DNA of 64,000 bases from Benincasa hispida (GCF_009727055.1 NC_052349.1:96138041-96202040), one strand, 5' to 3'. Counted from the stretch's first letter, positions 1 to 11,285 are shown. Translations and numbers: made by a program. The notes: generated by a model not told the origin, from the sequence alone.

Positions 1-1095
1 ATCATTTATCCGATAGTAGACAGCATGTGGGTCAGCCCCGTGTAGTGCGTGCCAAAAAAAGGTGGGATGACGGTAGTCCCCAACGCAAATAATAAGCTGA
101 TGCCGCAAAGGACCATCACCGAATGGCATATTTGTATGGACTACCGCAAGTTGAATGCGGCAACGAAGAAAGATCATTTCCCTCTACCATTCATTGACCA
201 AATGCTAGATCGTCTAGTCGGAAATCACTTTTACTGCTTTTTGGATGGGTATGCCGGTTATAATCAGATTATAATTGCTCCCGAAGATCAAGAAAATACC
301 ACATTCACCTGCCCGTACAGAACTTTTTCTTTTTGTCGCATGCCGTTAGGCCTCTGCAATGCACCGAGCATGTTCCAAAGATGCATGATGGCCATCTTTT
401 CAGAATATCTTGAGGACTCTGTTGAAATATTCATGGATGACTTCTCTGTCTATGGGCACACATACGAAGTTTGTCTTGCCAACCTGGAGAAGATATTAAA
501 AAGATGCAAGGAGACGAATCTCGTACTTAACTGGGAGAAATGCCATTTTATGGTGAAGGAGGGCATTGTGTTGGGGCATAAGGTATCTCAGGACGGGTTG
601 GAGGTGGACAAGGAAAAAATAGAAGCAATTGAAAAACTCCCACCTTTAACAAGTGAGGCATGTCGGATTTTACAGACATTTTGTCAAGGACTTTTCGAAA
701 ATAGCACGACCATTGAGTGCGTTGATGGAGGCTGACAGAAAATTTGACTTTGACGACAATTGCCTCAATGCATTCAGGATTTTGAACAATGCATTGACGA
801 CCAAGCCCGTGTTGATCGCACCAGATTGGACACTTTCCTTTGAATTAATGTGTGACGCAAGCGGGTATGCGATGGGAGCAGTGCTGGCACAGAAGAGAAA
901 AACAATATTACATCCCATCACATATGCTAGCAAAACATTGACGACCAAGCCCGTGTTGATCGCACCAGATTGGACACTTTCCTTTGAATTAATGTGTGAC
1001 GCAAGCGGGTATGCGATGGGAGCAGCTCTGGCACAGAAGAGAAAAACAATATTACATCTCATCGCATATGCGAGTAAGACTTTGAATCCTGCTCA
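1..1095 (+). pseudogene. Ty3/gypsy RT and RNase H fragment, copy A
   Basis: Reverse transcriptase and the start of RNase H of a Ty3/gypsy element of Athila/Tat type; the left end lies outside the window. Frame 49-735 is open and shows the RT palm motif FMDDFSVYG with the catalytic Asp pair near residues 128-129, preceded by the fingers motif LPFIDQMLDRL and the LDGYAGYNQI block. The frame then shifts, and RNase H continues at 653-1095 with the tether-like block RHVGFYRHFVKDFSKIARPL and the catalytic-type segment ELMCDASGYAMGAVLAQ. That segment occurs twice because of a 144-bp in-frame tandem duplication (792-935 and 936-1079). Nearly the same sequence recurs at 2,433-3,405, differing largely by one-base indels. 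The copy stops at an N at 1,096, so a contig join is likely. A relic, not an active gene. Confidence 0.9.
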
Positions 1096-1096
1096 N
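1096..1096. other. Ambiguous base (N) at a sequence junction
   Basis: This is the only N in the window. To its left is the RNase H of copy A, cut at the point that matches 3,405 in copy B. To its right is gag sequence that should lie upstream of RT. The order RNase H, N, gag, protease, RT is therefore either a tandem element junction that lost its LTRs or an assembly join. Confidence 0.9.
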
Positions 1097-1465
1097 GGAA
1101 AAGCTGTGGTAGGGGAAAAGAAGAAGCCTAGTTGGACTACTTCTATTACGTTGGAACCTGAGATTGCGGTGACTGGAGAAGAAGAAGGAGAAGAAGAAGT
1201 GATAGAGCCAGAAATTATGTCCACTTCAGAGCCAAAAGAAAAGGGGATCGTGAGAGTACAGTTGCCACCTTTCCCGCAGAGACTCAGAAAGAAAAGGAAT
1301 GATGAGGTACAGTACCAACGATTCATGACTATGTTAAAACAATTGCATATTAATATTCTGTTCACTGAAGCGATTGAGAAGATGCCCGCATATGCGAAGT
1401 TTCTAAAGGATATAATAACCAAAAAGAGAAGCACTAGTAAGTTTTCCATGATGGCTTTGACGTAA
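1097..1465 (+). pseudogene. Ty3/gypsy gag C-terminal fragment
   Basis: Encodes the acidic linker and the end of gag that precede protease in Athila/Tat-type elements. The diagnostic block begins FPQRLRKKRNDE, followed by a helical stretch with LKQLHINILFTEAIEKMP and FLKDIITKKR. The frame stops at 1,463-1,465, and the next segment resumes in protease after a short gap, so some sequence between gag and protease has been lost. The N-terminal and central gag are absent, replaced by the N junction at 1,096. No function is expected. Confidence 0.8.
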
Positions 1466-1492
1466 AGCTCGAAATTAATAATCCCACCGAAG

Positions 1493-2077
1493 ATGAGCGA
1501 TCCTGGGAGTTTTACTATACCTTGCTCCATTGGAGGATTTTACATCGAGCAAGCATTGTGTGACCTTGGAGCCAGCATCAATTTGATGCCTCTATCAATC
1601 TTTAAGCAGCTGAATGTAGGGCAACTTGCGCCCACGATCGTGACTCTCCAACTAGTAGATAGATCTCTGGTGCATCCAGATGGGAAGGTGAAGAACGTCC
1701 TGGTTACAATCAACAAATTTATATTACCAGCCGACTTCATCGTCTTAGATTACGAAGCCGACAAAGATGTGCCCATCATACTGGGGCAACCATTTTTATC
1801 AAAAGGTCGTGCCCAAATTGATGTGCACAAAGGAGAGATCACCTTGAGCGTGAATGGATGGAAGCTCAAGTTCCACATCATCCGTTCCATGAAGTTTCCT
1901 GACAAAGAAGACTTGAATGAATCTGACGATGACCAGAGTTTGAATGAAGAAGAAAAGCCTGACGATGAAAACGAAGATGAGGATGCGATCGCATCCATTG
2001 TTGCATGCCACGTGATCATAGAAAAAACAAACAAGGAAGATGAGATGATCGCAACCCAAGAAGAAGAGCCCACATAA
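1493..2077 (+). pseudogene. Ty3/gypsy aspartic protease (retropepsin-like) domain
   Basis: A retropepsin-like domain of the Athila/Tat gypsy lineage. It begins DPGSFTIPCSIGG, then the active-site region ALCDLGASINLMPLSIF, in which this lineage has Asp-Leu-Gly rather than the usual Asp-Thr/Ser-Gly. The flap region follows, then ADFIVLDYEADKDVPIILG, which forms the C-terminal strand set. After about residue 130 the chain turns strongly acidic (runs of Asp and Glu to residue 194), the linker to RT. This domain matures the polyprotein in an intact element. The frame is open for 194 codons, but the surrounding gag and RT are broken. Confidence 0.85.
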
Positions 2078-2095
2078 AATGAAGAAAGAAAAACA

Positions 2096-3684
2096 ATGCA
2101 ACCGTCCTTGAAAAAACCATCAATAACAGAGCTGAAGACCCTACCGAATCACCTAAAGTATGCATTTTTGGGGCAGAACGAAAAGCTGCAAGTAATTATT
2201 TCCTCTGAACTGAACGAAGACCAGGAGAATGTGTTGCTGAGCATTCTGAGAAAATATGTGCGAGCAATTGGATGGACACTCTTAGACATTCGAGGAATTA
2301 GCCCCGCATACTGTATGCATCGCATTCGTCTCGAAGAAAATCACAAGGGATCGATTGAACATCAGCGTAGACTCAATCCTCCGATGAAAGAGGGCGTTAA
2401 AAAAGAGATAATTAAGTGGTTAGATGCGGGCCATCATTTTATCCGATAGTAGCAGCATGGTGGGTTCAGCCCCGTTTGTAGTGCGTGCCAAAAAAAGGTG
2501 GGATGACGGTATCCCGCACGCAAATAATAAGCTGATGCGGCAAAGGACCATCACCGAAATGCATATTTTGTATGGACTACCGCAAGTTGAAATGCGGCAA
2601 CGAAGAAAGATCATTTTCAACTCTACCATTCATTTGAACCAATGCTAGATGTCTAAGTCGGAAATCACTTTTACTGCTTTTTGGATGGGTATGCCGGTTA
2701 TAATCAGATTTATAATTGCTCCCGAAGATCAAGAAATGTACCAACATTCACCTGCCCGTACAGAACTTTTTCTTTTTGTCGCATGCCGTTAGGCCTCTGG
2801 CAATGCACCGAGCATGTTCCCAAAGATGCATGATGGCCATCTTTTCAGAATATCTTGAGGAACTCTGTTGAAATATTCATGGATGACTTCTCTGTTCTAT
2901 GGCACACATACGAAGTTTGTCTTGCCAACCTGGAGAAGAATTAAAAGATGCAAGGAGACGAATCTCGTACTTAACTGGGAGAAATGCCATTTTTTTATGG
3001 TGAAGGAGGGCATTGTGTTTGGGGCATAAGGTATCTCAGGACGGGTTGGAGGTGGACAAGGAGAAAAAATAGAAGCAATTGAAAAAACTCCCACCTTTAA
3101 CAAGTGAGGCATGTCGATTTTTCAGACATTTGTCAGGATTTTTCGAAAAATAGCACGACCATTGAGTGCGTTGATGGAAGGCTGACAGAAAATTTGACTT
3201 TTGACGACAAATTGCCTCAATGCATTCAGGATTTTGACAATGCATTGACGACCAAGCCCGCTGTTGATCGCACCAGATTGGACACTTTCCCTTTGAATTA
3301 ATTGTGTGACGCAAGCGGGTATGGCGATGGGAGCAGCTCTGGCACAGAAGAGAAAAACAATATTACATCTCATCGCATATGCGAGTAAGACTTTGAATCC
3401 TGCTCAGACTAACTACACCACCACAGAAAAAGAGCAACTTGCGGTAATTTTTGCGTTGGAAAAATTTAGAGCATATTTTTTGGGAAAAAAAAGTAACTCA
3501 TCCCACGGACCACTCGACGAATAAAATATTTGATGACAAAAAAGACTCGAAGCCGAGGTTGATCATATGGGTTCTCCTCCTCCAAGAATTTGACATAGAA
3601 ATAATTGATCGCAAGGGGACGGAGAACCAAGTTGCGGATCACTTATCCAGATTGGAGATATCCTATATGTTGACCCGCAATTAG
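2096..3684 (+). pseudogene. Ty3/gypsy RT and RNase H, copy B
   Basis: Second RT/RNase H copy, in its natural place after protease. It starts with the RT N-terminal block (LRKYVRAIGWTLLDIRGISP and RRLNPPMKEGVKKEI, 2,096-2,450) and runs through fingers, palm and RNase H. The final segment at 3,451-3,684 includes [20 protein letters not shown], the conserved end of gypsy RNase H. Against copy A the sequence is almost the same but carries many single-base insertions and deletions, often in homopolymers. The YxDD-type palm region and the RNase H are split among several frames. This could be decay or uncorrected long-read error. Confidence 0.88.
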
Positions 3685-5020
3685 TCAGAGTGGACTGCGG
3701 TGTTCCTAGACGAGCAGCTATTCACATTGAAGATTACCATGGACAAAGACATGGTAAATTATCTGGTTTGCGAGAAATTTCCCGAAGATTATACTAACCA
3801 CCAAAATAGGAGGCTCAAGCACGAATGCAGATCATATTTTTGGGATGAGTCAATCTGTATAAAAAGGGGCAGACCAGATTCTACGATTTATGTGTACCGA
3901 ATGCTGCTCACAATGCATATTATCGTAGTGTTCATGATTCACCATATGGTGGACATTTGGAGAATAGCGCACCGCAGGCTAAAGTATTACAAAGTGGATT
4001 GTATTAGCCAACACTGTTCAAGGATGCAATTGGCTACGCTGATGAAGTGTAACCGGTGCCAACGCACAGGTAACATTTCAATGGAAACATGCGATGCCTA
4101 TGAACACCATTTTGGAACTAGAGTTGTATGACATCTGGGGTATCGATTTCATAGGACCATTCCCACCATCGAATGGTAAAAATTAGATTTTTTTAGTCGT
4201 CGACTACATATCCAAGTGGGTAGAACAGTGGCATGCGCCGCAAGTGATGCGGCGGTAGTCTCTAACTTTTTGAAGAAAAAAAATTTACTCGTTTTGGCAC
4301 TCCACGTGCCATAATAAGTGATGAAGGGACCCACTTTGTCAATCATACTATCAAAGGATTGTTGCACAAATATAATATCCTCCATAAAGTGGCTACCGCA
4401 TACCATCCGCAGACGAATGGTCAGACGAAGTGTCAAACCGAGAGATCAAGCTGATACTGGAGAAGGTGGTAAAGCCTTCGCGAAAGGATTGGGCAACAAA
4501 GCTCGACGATGCATTCTGGGCATACCGGACTGCCTATAAGACACCCATAGGTATGTCCCCGTATGTATTAGTATTTGGTAAAGCATGTCATTTGCCATTA
4601 GAGTTGGAACACAAAGCGCTATGGGCGGTGAAGAAGCTAAACTTTGACTTACAGTCAGTAAGAGAAGCGAGAAAACTTCAATTGGTCGAGCTAGAGGAAT
4701 GGAGGATTAACGCAGAGAATGTAAAGATCTACAAGGAGCACGCAAAGCACTGGCACGACAAACACATATGCAGCAAGAACCTCTAAGTCGGGCAGAAGGT
4801 CTTACTATTTAACTCATGACTGCGGCTCTTCCCTGGAAAATTAAAGTCACATTGGTTCGGACCATTCATAGTCAGAAAGGTATTTCTGCATGGCGCGGTC
4901 GAATTATCTAATGATGACGGAACCAACATATTCAAAGTTAATGGGCAACGAGTGAAAATATATCACAGAGAAGGCTAGCATCGCCAAGTCGACTCCATGG
5001 ACCTGAGAAAGCCTAATTGA
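3685..5020 (+). pseudogene. Ty3/gypsy integrase
   Basis: Integrase of the same gypsy element. The zinc-binding N-terminal part lies at about 3,830-4,080, with scattered His and Cys residues. The catalytic core starts with YDIWGIDFIGPFPPSNG at about 4,125-4,176 (first catalytic Asp). The second catalytic Asp is in the block before THFVNHTI (about 4,310), and the third acidic residue lies by HPQTNGQ (about 4,400-4,430), where a frame break falls right at the expected Glu. The frame 4,430-4,786 holds the downstream core ([20 protein letters not shown]). The C-terminal domain follows to 5,020 (GPFIVRKVFLHGAVEL, FKVNGQRVKIY). Several stops and shifts make it inactive as read. Confidence 0.87.
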
Positions 5021-6408
5021 GAAAGAAGTGGGTGGTTCCTACGCTATCAAGCGATTTAAATTCATCAAGGACACAAGTTTTGTGAAGCATCTATTGAAAT
5101 CTTGAACTCTTCAACTTATCTCTACTCCTTAATATTTGCATTTCACTATTCTTTATCTAAAAAAAAAAGAAAAAAAAAAGTGATCGTGCTGAACGATTGC
5201 GGTAAAAGATTTTGTTCACTCTGTTTTTTTAGTATTATTTGACCCTTTCAATGTTTTTCTTACAACGAACGAGGTGAACGATTACGGAGGCGCTCCACGA
5301 AGACGCAACTACTTTATTCTGTCACCGCAATCTAAAGACAGTAGATCGCTGCAAAGCAGGATGCGTCAACAAACAATGCGGACGACAGCGCAAATTTGGG
5401 GGTTGTATTCTTCCTTGACTTTATTCCAAATTCTGCACTATCGCATCACATTCTAATTTTGAAAGTTTTATCACCGCATCCTCTTTGGTTACCACAATCA
5501 TTTAACATTGATAAATTTAATAAGTCACCGCATGCTTTCTCTTTGCCAATTATGATTTCAATGATGAAAAACATGCTTCTATTTTTTTTTATGTACACTA
5601 GATTCAACTTAATTTTAGGACAGTCACCTCATGAAATATTTCTAAAAGTTAGTGGTCTGCTAGTTTTCTTTCAAATGACCCTTTACCAAACTTTCTAAGA
5701 ACATCGCATGACTTCTTTCAATCTTTTGGCAATGAGGACATTGCCGTATTTTAAATTTGGGGGTGAGGTATTTATTTTTGTCCTTGCTATTTTTAGCTCT
5801 CAAAAAAAAGGGGGAAATTTTGAGAATAACAACTCTACTGTCAATGGAATGGGGAAACCCATGTTGATAAGAGTTAAGTTCTGAATGGCACTTACACGTA
5901 GTTAGATGTCCTCATGACACACGTGGGGGCAAGCCAAAACGAAATTAAGTCGCCAGGATCAACGCATAAATAAATGACGGCAACTCCACTGCCAAGTAGG
6001 TATGAGTTTAGTCTGAGAAAGAGCACCTTGCTCGAAGTTGGATGTTCGCATAACACACGTGGGGGCAAGCCAAAACGAAGGCGAGGCATTTGGATCAGCA
6101 CAAGGTCAGAGAAAAATAATAATGTCAAAAATATGCAAGGATAAAAATCAATTAACACCCTAGTGAAAAAAAGGTTTTTTTGAAATAAATCATGTGATGT
6201 CCTGGAATCTAGTAAAGTTCTTTTTGAAGGTTAAACTTGCGGTCCCTAGGTTTTAGAAATATTTTAAGAAAAGACTTGAATAAGAATTAAGGAAATTTTT
6301 GTGTATAGGATTTGAATGAAGTATCCTTGAGAAATCTAGGAAAAGAGATTGCGGTCGACTTTCTAAAGGAAATCTTTAGCTTATATTTGAGGACAAGCAT
6401 TGTTTAAA
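5021..6408 (+). other. Gypsy 3' non-coding region between pol and LTR
   Basis: About 1.4 kb without a convincing gene. Small frames near 5,274-5,698 have no recognisable domain. It contains an A-rich run (5,160-5,180), a first purine-rich block with TTTGGGGGTGAGG near 5,756-5,768, and a two-copy direct repeat sharing ACACGTGGGGGCAAGCC (about 5,919 and 6,055, spaced about 137 bp). CGCA/CGCAT words recur throughout and continue into the LTR. Confidence 0.7.
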
Positions 6409-6418
6409 TTTGGAGGTG
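6409..6418 (+). promoter_or_regulatory. Polypurine tract before the gypsy 3' LTR
   Basis: TTTGGAGGTG directly precedes the LTR start TGATAATG. In gypsy elements this tract primes plus-strand DNA synthesis. Position and composition support the call; a second similar block at about 5,756 is too far from any LTR end. Confidence 0.6.
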
Positions 6419-8097
6419 TGATAATGGGCAGAAATGCACGTTATTACAGTGCTAAGTTATTAGACAATGAAAGTTTGCGTTGATAAAAATGTAAGACTGC
6501 ATCCAAAAAGTATTAAGTCATAACATTGCGGTCGCATGCGTCCATCGCATGAAAACAGTTAACTTATGTATTTTTTTTGCAGAATATGCATTGACGCAAG
6601 GCGGAAAATGTGATCACAAGAAATCAACGATCGAACGTAGCATTACCGCAAGGCTTTTCCGTGATTTGCGCTCGCAAGTATCTACTCAAAAAGGACTGCC
6701 ACATAGAGCCAGCGCAACTTGGTGGTCTGGGTGAAAAGCATAATTAATCACGATGGGACAGAAAGCTGATGATGGTCGAGTCCGAATTAAGTTGACAAGC
6801 CGCTAACAAACTACTGTAGCAAGTACACTCAACTTTTCGGTGATAAATATTTAGCGCATCAGACAGAGAATTAATGCCATCCCATCAGTGCAATCATAAG
6901 ATAGAAGCAATCTTTCACCCCAAAGCTCTATAAATATCGAAGGCAACCTTCAGTGGAGGAGTTTGGACAGTTAGAGAATTTTCCCTTAGATAGAATAGTC
7001 TTGTTCATAGTTTTCCTTTTTACTTAAAAGGTGGAGCAAGAGAAGGGAAGAGACGCCGGCAGATCGCTCTCGTCAGCTCGAGAGAGAACCCAGAGGCGTG
7101 GAAAGCAGAGAGAGGGCTAACTCTCGCGAGAGCAAGACTATCTTTTGAACAGAGTAGAAAAGACAGTGTAAAAGCCTTGGGAAGCAAGAGATTGCTACCA
7201 GGCTCTTTATTCTCATCTTGCATTGTTATTTTGTATTTCAACTCTTTATCTATAAAATGGAACTTGTTATTCTACATCTATTCACTCTCTTAAAAGCACA
7301 CATGAGTAACTAAATTTATCGAATGGGTTGAGAAGAACTAAGCTAATATGACCTAGGATCTTTATCACATGCGATTATCTTGTCTTATGCTACGCCCAAC
7401 ACCCCTTTAGAGCTACTCTCGAGAGAGTCTAAAGAAAGAACCTAAGATTTGAGAGAGCTAGGTTAGAATCTAGACTCGAGAGAGCAAGATTATATCTACA
7501 TAAGCAAGAGATAGGGACTTAGAGATAAGCTTTATTTGCCAACATGCATCGCATGCACCCTAGAGATAGGTTATGATATTATGTTGTCGCCTTATTTGTG
7601 TGTATGTCATTTATCATCGCATAAATAAGAATAGAGGCTTATGTGTAGGTCCTATAGACTCATCGCATATATCGCATGGGTTCTAGTACTAGAAGACGTA
7701 GCATTTTCGTAGAGAGATGACTTGTTATTGTATGTGTGTTGCATGATCGCATAATATGAACACATCCTAGGAAGTGTTAGCTGAATCCCTTCTCAACCCA
7801 TACCCCGCATATTCATCGCATCTTCCATATTATCAACTCTTTTCGTAACTCCGCCGTATATGTTTATTTTATACCGCAAACAACAACACAAAACAACTAT
7901 TTGATTTATTGGTTACCGTAAAGTCTTCTCGAAAATTATTACCACATACTGTTTTCCCTAGTCCCTGAGTTCGACCTTGGACTTACCAGGAAACTCAAGG
8001 GAATTTATACTTGGATTCTGCTAAGAAAACTTGTTGCTCAACGCATTTTCATCACCGCATTTCATTCCATAATTACACCACATAAAATAACGTATCA
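6419..8097 (+). mobile_element. 3' LTR of the Ty3/gypsy element
   Basis: An LTR of about 1,679 bp, bounded by TGATA at 6,419 and TATCA at 8,093-8,097, a perfect 5-bp inverted terminal pair with the canonical TG...CA ends. A TATA box lies at 6,929-6,936. Palindromic words of the form CTCTCGAGAGAG cluster at 7,070-7,140 and 7,410-7,480, and CGCAT words are frequent. The matching 5' LTR would be upstream of the window. The right edge abuts an AT microsatellite and then a different copia LTR, so no target duplication can be read. Confidence 0.75.
6929..6936 (+). promoter_or_regulatory. TATA box of the gypsy LTR
   Basis: TATAAATA preceded by GCTC, placed about 510 bp into the LTR. It is the best core-promoter match in the LTR, and transcription would be expected to start roughly 30 bp downstream. 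Start site inferred only. Confidence 0.5.
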
Positions 8098-8098
8098 C

Positions 8099-8120
8099 TT
8101 ATATATATATATATATATAT
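8099..8120. repeat. (TA)n microsatellite
   Basis: About ten TA units at the border between the gypsy LTR and the copia LTR remnant. Such tracts are common at old insertion borders. Confidence 0.9.
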
Positions 8121-8246
8121 GAAATATGCCTCGTTAAAACCTTACTAGGAAAAATCCAATGGGAAAAAATCCTAGTGAAGGAAAAAGAGTACATATTTCA
8201 CATAATATATACTCCTAAAAGAATACAATATATTTACTCCCCCTCA
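8121..8246 (-). mobile_element. Copia element A: 3' LTR stub and polypurine tract
   Basis: Read on the minus strand, GAGGGGGAGT (8,236-8,245) is a copia polypurine tract, followed by LTR sequence containing the word AGGTTTTAACGAGGCA common in plant copia LTRs. The LTR is cut off at the TA microsatellite next to the gypsy LTR. Confidence 0.65.
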
Positions 8247-8254
8247 TGAAAACA

Positions 8255-8710
8255 TCACTTAAGATCTCTTAGTCACCGCATTCCAATGTTGTTCACCAAT
8301 TTTTCAAAAGTTACGATTGGTAATGCATTTGTAAATAAGCCATCCAGGTTAGCGTTCGAACAAATTTCTTGTACGTCGATGTCGCCATTTTCTTCAAGAT
8401 CATGAGTGTAGAAAAGCTTCGGTGAAATATGCTTTGTTCTATTTCCTTTAATATATCCTCCTTTGATTTGGGCTATGCAAGCTGTGCTGTCTTCGTATAA
8501 TATTGTTGGAACATTTTTATTAGAAGACAAGCCACATGTTTCACGAATATATTGAATCATTGACCTTAGCCATACACATTCTCAACTAGCCTCGTGAATT
8601 GCAAGAATTTCAACATGATTTAAGGAAATGGCCGTTATAGTCTGTTTCACTGAACGCCATGATATAGCAATTCCTCCACATGTGAACAGATAACTTGTTT
8701 GAGATCTACC
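8255..8710 (-). pseudogene. Copia element A RNase H C-terminal fragment
   Basis: The open frame 8,273-8,560 encodes the end of a Ty1/copia RNase H. It includes YEDSTACIAQIKGGYIKG, with the conserved Asp-Ser/Asn-Thr/Ser block of the C-terminal active site, and RTKHISPKLFYTHDL, the usual KHI motif. Frame 8,570-8,700 (with breaks) gives the upstream part, CGGIAISWRSVKQT. Translation direction is right to left, leading into the polypurine tract at 8,236. The upstream pol is missing because an LTR of another family starts at 8,711. Confidence 0.85.
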
Positions 8711-10305
8711 ACTTAGTTACCTTGGTATTCTCAGTATGAGAACCCAGGAGTGGTGGGCTCTGGCTATTTTGGTTAAAAGGGAGTTTTCGAGATTGGAGGA
8801 GGAAGACGATTGAAGAGAAAAGCACTATCGCATAGAATTTCGTTCAATCGGGCAGGCGATCAAGTCTATCGCGTAGACTCTCTAAGATGATCGTATAGTC
8901 TCTCTATTGTGTAACTCTTGTCTCTTTTTGGAATAATAAAATCATATTTCATTTATTTCTTTTGTCATAATAAATCGTTTAACCTCCCACTAAAGTGGTT
9001 AGAGAGAAAAAGAGGATAATTATCAAATAATTAATAATTATAAATAAATATGATAACCAACTTATCATATTATATTTATAACCTACAGTTTTAATATTGC
9101 ACCATATTCCTCCAAATAAAATATAATGTATCATATACATTATGTCAATTATATCATATATAATTAAATTCTCTCTTATTAATTTAAATATTTCAAATTA
9201 ACTCAAAAACTTATTTTCAACTAAATCCTTTGAGCTACCAAGGGGATCTTATAAACCTATAGCTTGAAGCTACAACGGTACGTGAATAATTAATTAAACT
9301 CTTTAATCAGATTATCCACCATCCGTTAACTGCCAGGCATTCCACTAAACACCGACAGTTGTACACTTCGCATTACAGATATATTTCTGTGTCCATTGGA
9401 TATAACCAATCAACAGTACGATGACCCTTCACAAATTGCTCGTAAGTACAACTGGACCAAATTACCGTTTTGCTCCTATAGTTATATCTAACTCCTTAAA
9501 TACCACTGATTCCTCTAATGAACAATAGATCATAGTCCCATTATGAATGAAACCCCTCTCTGGCCAAGAGAGGGTGTGGCGCCACATTGTTCAAGACCTC
9601 GAATCAGTTCTTAAGGGAGCAATTTATCTACTTATCTCTACTTCGGGGAAGGAATGAATTTCATCTTTTGTAGCTGAGTTCCCAGTTCCCCAATCAAACG
9701 AATCCCCAAAATGGTAGGCTTGTTGAGTCGACGATCTGGCCACTCTCACTCATACAAATCAAAGAACCGCCCTCATAGGCAGAAGTTCACAACTTACTCA
9801 AGATTAAGGTAATATTACCTATAGTCATCCTAGTGAAATGAAAGTCTCTATTATGAACGGTGTTATATAAGAGACTAAGCATTTTGTGGTCCATTCTTAT
9901 ACAAAATTCTTTGTATAGAATATCCCTACTAACATGTCTAATACATGAATGATCAGGATCATATCATTTGTAGCACTTTACAACATTTGTAACATCTACA
10001 AAGCGGGTCACATCTACAAAGCGGGTCATACTCGTAGGGTCACAATGATAAGATACCCAGTCTTATCCATATACTACAGACCATTTAGGTTATCACTTAA
10101 ACATGATCCACCTGTATATCTCCACATACGTGTTTAAGTTACAACGATAACCTTGGATGTTAGTTTATTGGTTTGTGGTTAATGCAACTAAAATATCATA
10201 TATTTCATAGACAAAGTGAATAAAATATCAAATATTATTAATCGCAGAAATGTTTGTTCATACAAGGTTTACAAACTATAGAACCCTAGAAGATTTAGGG
10301 CATCA
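8711..10305 (-). mobile_element. Copia family B LTR, copy 1 (3' LTR, truncated)
   Basis: Minus-strand LTR starting TGATGCCC at 10,305, just after a polypurine-like tract, and running to 8,711, where about 370 bp of its 3' end is missing compared with the complete copy at 38,419-40,468. Shared landmarks, read on the plus strand, are the block CTTGGTATTCTCAGTATGAG (8,731-8,750), a CGATC-rich stretch at 8,820-8,910, and the blocks near 9,300-9,700. A 17-bp unit with CATCTACAAAGCGGGTCA is tandemly doubled at about 9,990-10,030. It adjoins copia pol at 10,306. Confidence 0.8.
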
Positions 10306-11285
10306 ACTCTAATAATCTCCCACTTGTTCTAAAGCTAGTGGGGTGTACAAGATAATCAAATTACAAGTACACAAAACAATAAACTAGAGCATAACACACT
10401 TAGTACAAGATCTTCCACTTATCCTAGTCCAGTAATGGTCTATCCCATTAACCCATACTCTATAGGTGACCCTCAAACACTGTAGCCGTGAGGACCTTCG
10501 TGATAATCATGTCCCCTCGATACACAATCTCTTGGATGATATGGTATTTCCACTCAATGTGCTTGTCGCGCTTATGACTCCTAGGCTCACGAGAATTAGC
10601 CACAACACCACTATTATCACAATAAAGTGTGATGGGCTTTGACATATTTGAAACAACTTCCAGATCAGTCAGGAATTTCCTAAGCCAAATGGCCTTCTTA
10701 GCAGCTTCACAAGTCGCTACATACTCAGCCTCCATGGTGGAGTCGGTGATGCACCCTTGCTTGATGCTTCACCATACTACATCCACTTTGTTAAGAGTGA
10801 ACACTGATCCTGAAGTGGATTTTCGAGAATCCCTATCAGTCTAAAAATCAGAGTTCGTGTATCCTGTAAGGATCAAAATTCTTTAGAACCATACACAAGC
10901 ATTTAGTCCCTCGTTCTCCATAGATACTTGAGGATATTTTTTACGACTGTCCAGTGAATATATCCTGGATTAGATTGATATCTACTAACTATCCCCACTG
11001 CATAGCAGATGTCGGGTCTAGTACACAATATCTTTTTGGCCCTATGACCTTTTCTAATATAATGTCTTTAGTCATTTTTCCTTCAAGGCATGATTCACAT
11101 ACAGGTAAATAATTTTCTTCTAACTTGCTTAGAAGTTCATTCTTCTCAATCCTATTGAGATTAATGTGTCCTAATCTTTGGTGCCAAAGTTGGGCATTTT
11201 CTTTTGGAGAATTTTAAGTCTTTATTTTGAGTTACAACAGTTTTAAACATCTCTATGTTATGGGAGGGCATTTGTTGCTAATGTC
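10306..11285 (-). pseudogene. Copia element B pol remnant (pre-integrase joined to RT end and RNase H)
   Basis: On the minus strand the first recognisable piece is a GAG-pre-integrase zinc domain (about 11,285-11,040) with LGHINLNRIEKNELLSKL and CESCLEGKMTKD. It is joined near 11,037 directly to the end of RT (RPDICYAVGIVSRYQSNPG) and then RNase H (STMEAEYVATCEAAKKAIWL and ITLYCDNSGVVANSREPRSH, open in 10,460-10,735). The integrase core and most of RT are deleted. A stop falls shortly before the polypurine-like tract at 10,317-10,328. Adjacency to the LTR at 8,711-10,305 makes this the 3' end of the autonomous relative of family B. Confidence 0.87.

Noticed and set aside
670..2101. Several minus-strand frames of 100-145 codons
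   Set aside because: They lie opposite gypsy gag, protease and RNase H, which have clear domain motifs on the plus strand.
5274..5698. Possible envelope-like ORF downstream of gypsy integrase
   Set aside because: Two short overlapping frames, no signal peptide or membrane pattern that would support an envelope-type protein.
7020..7241. 73-codon minus-strand frame in the gypsy LTR
   Set aside because: Lies within the LTR leader. Opened by purine-rich GAGAG repeats rather than coding selection.
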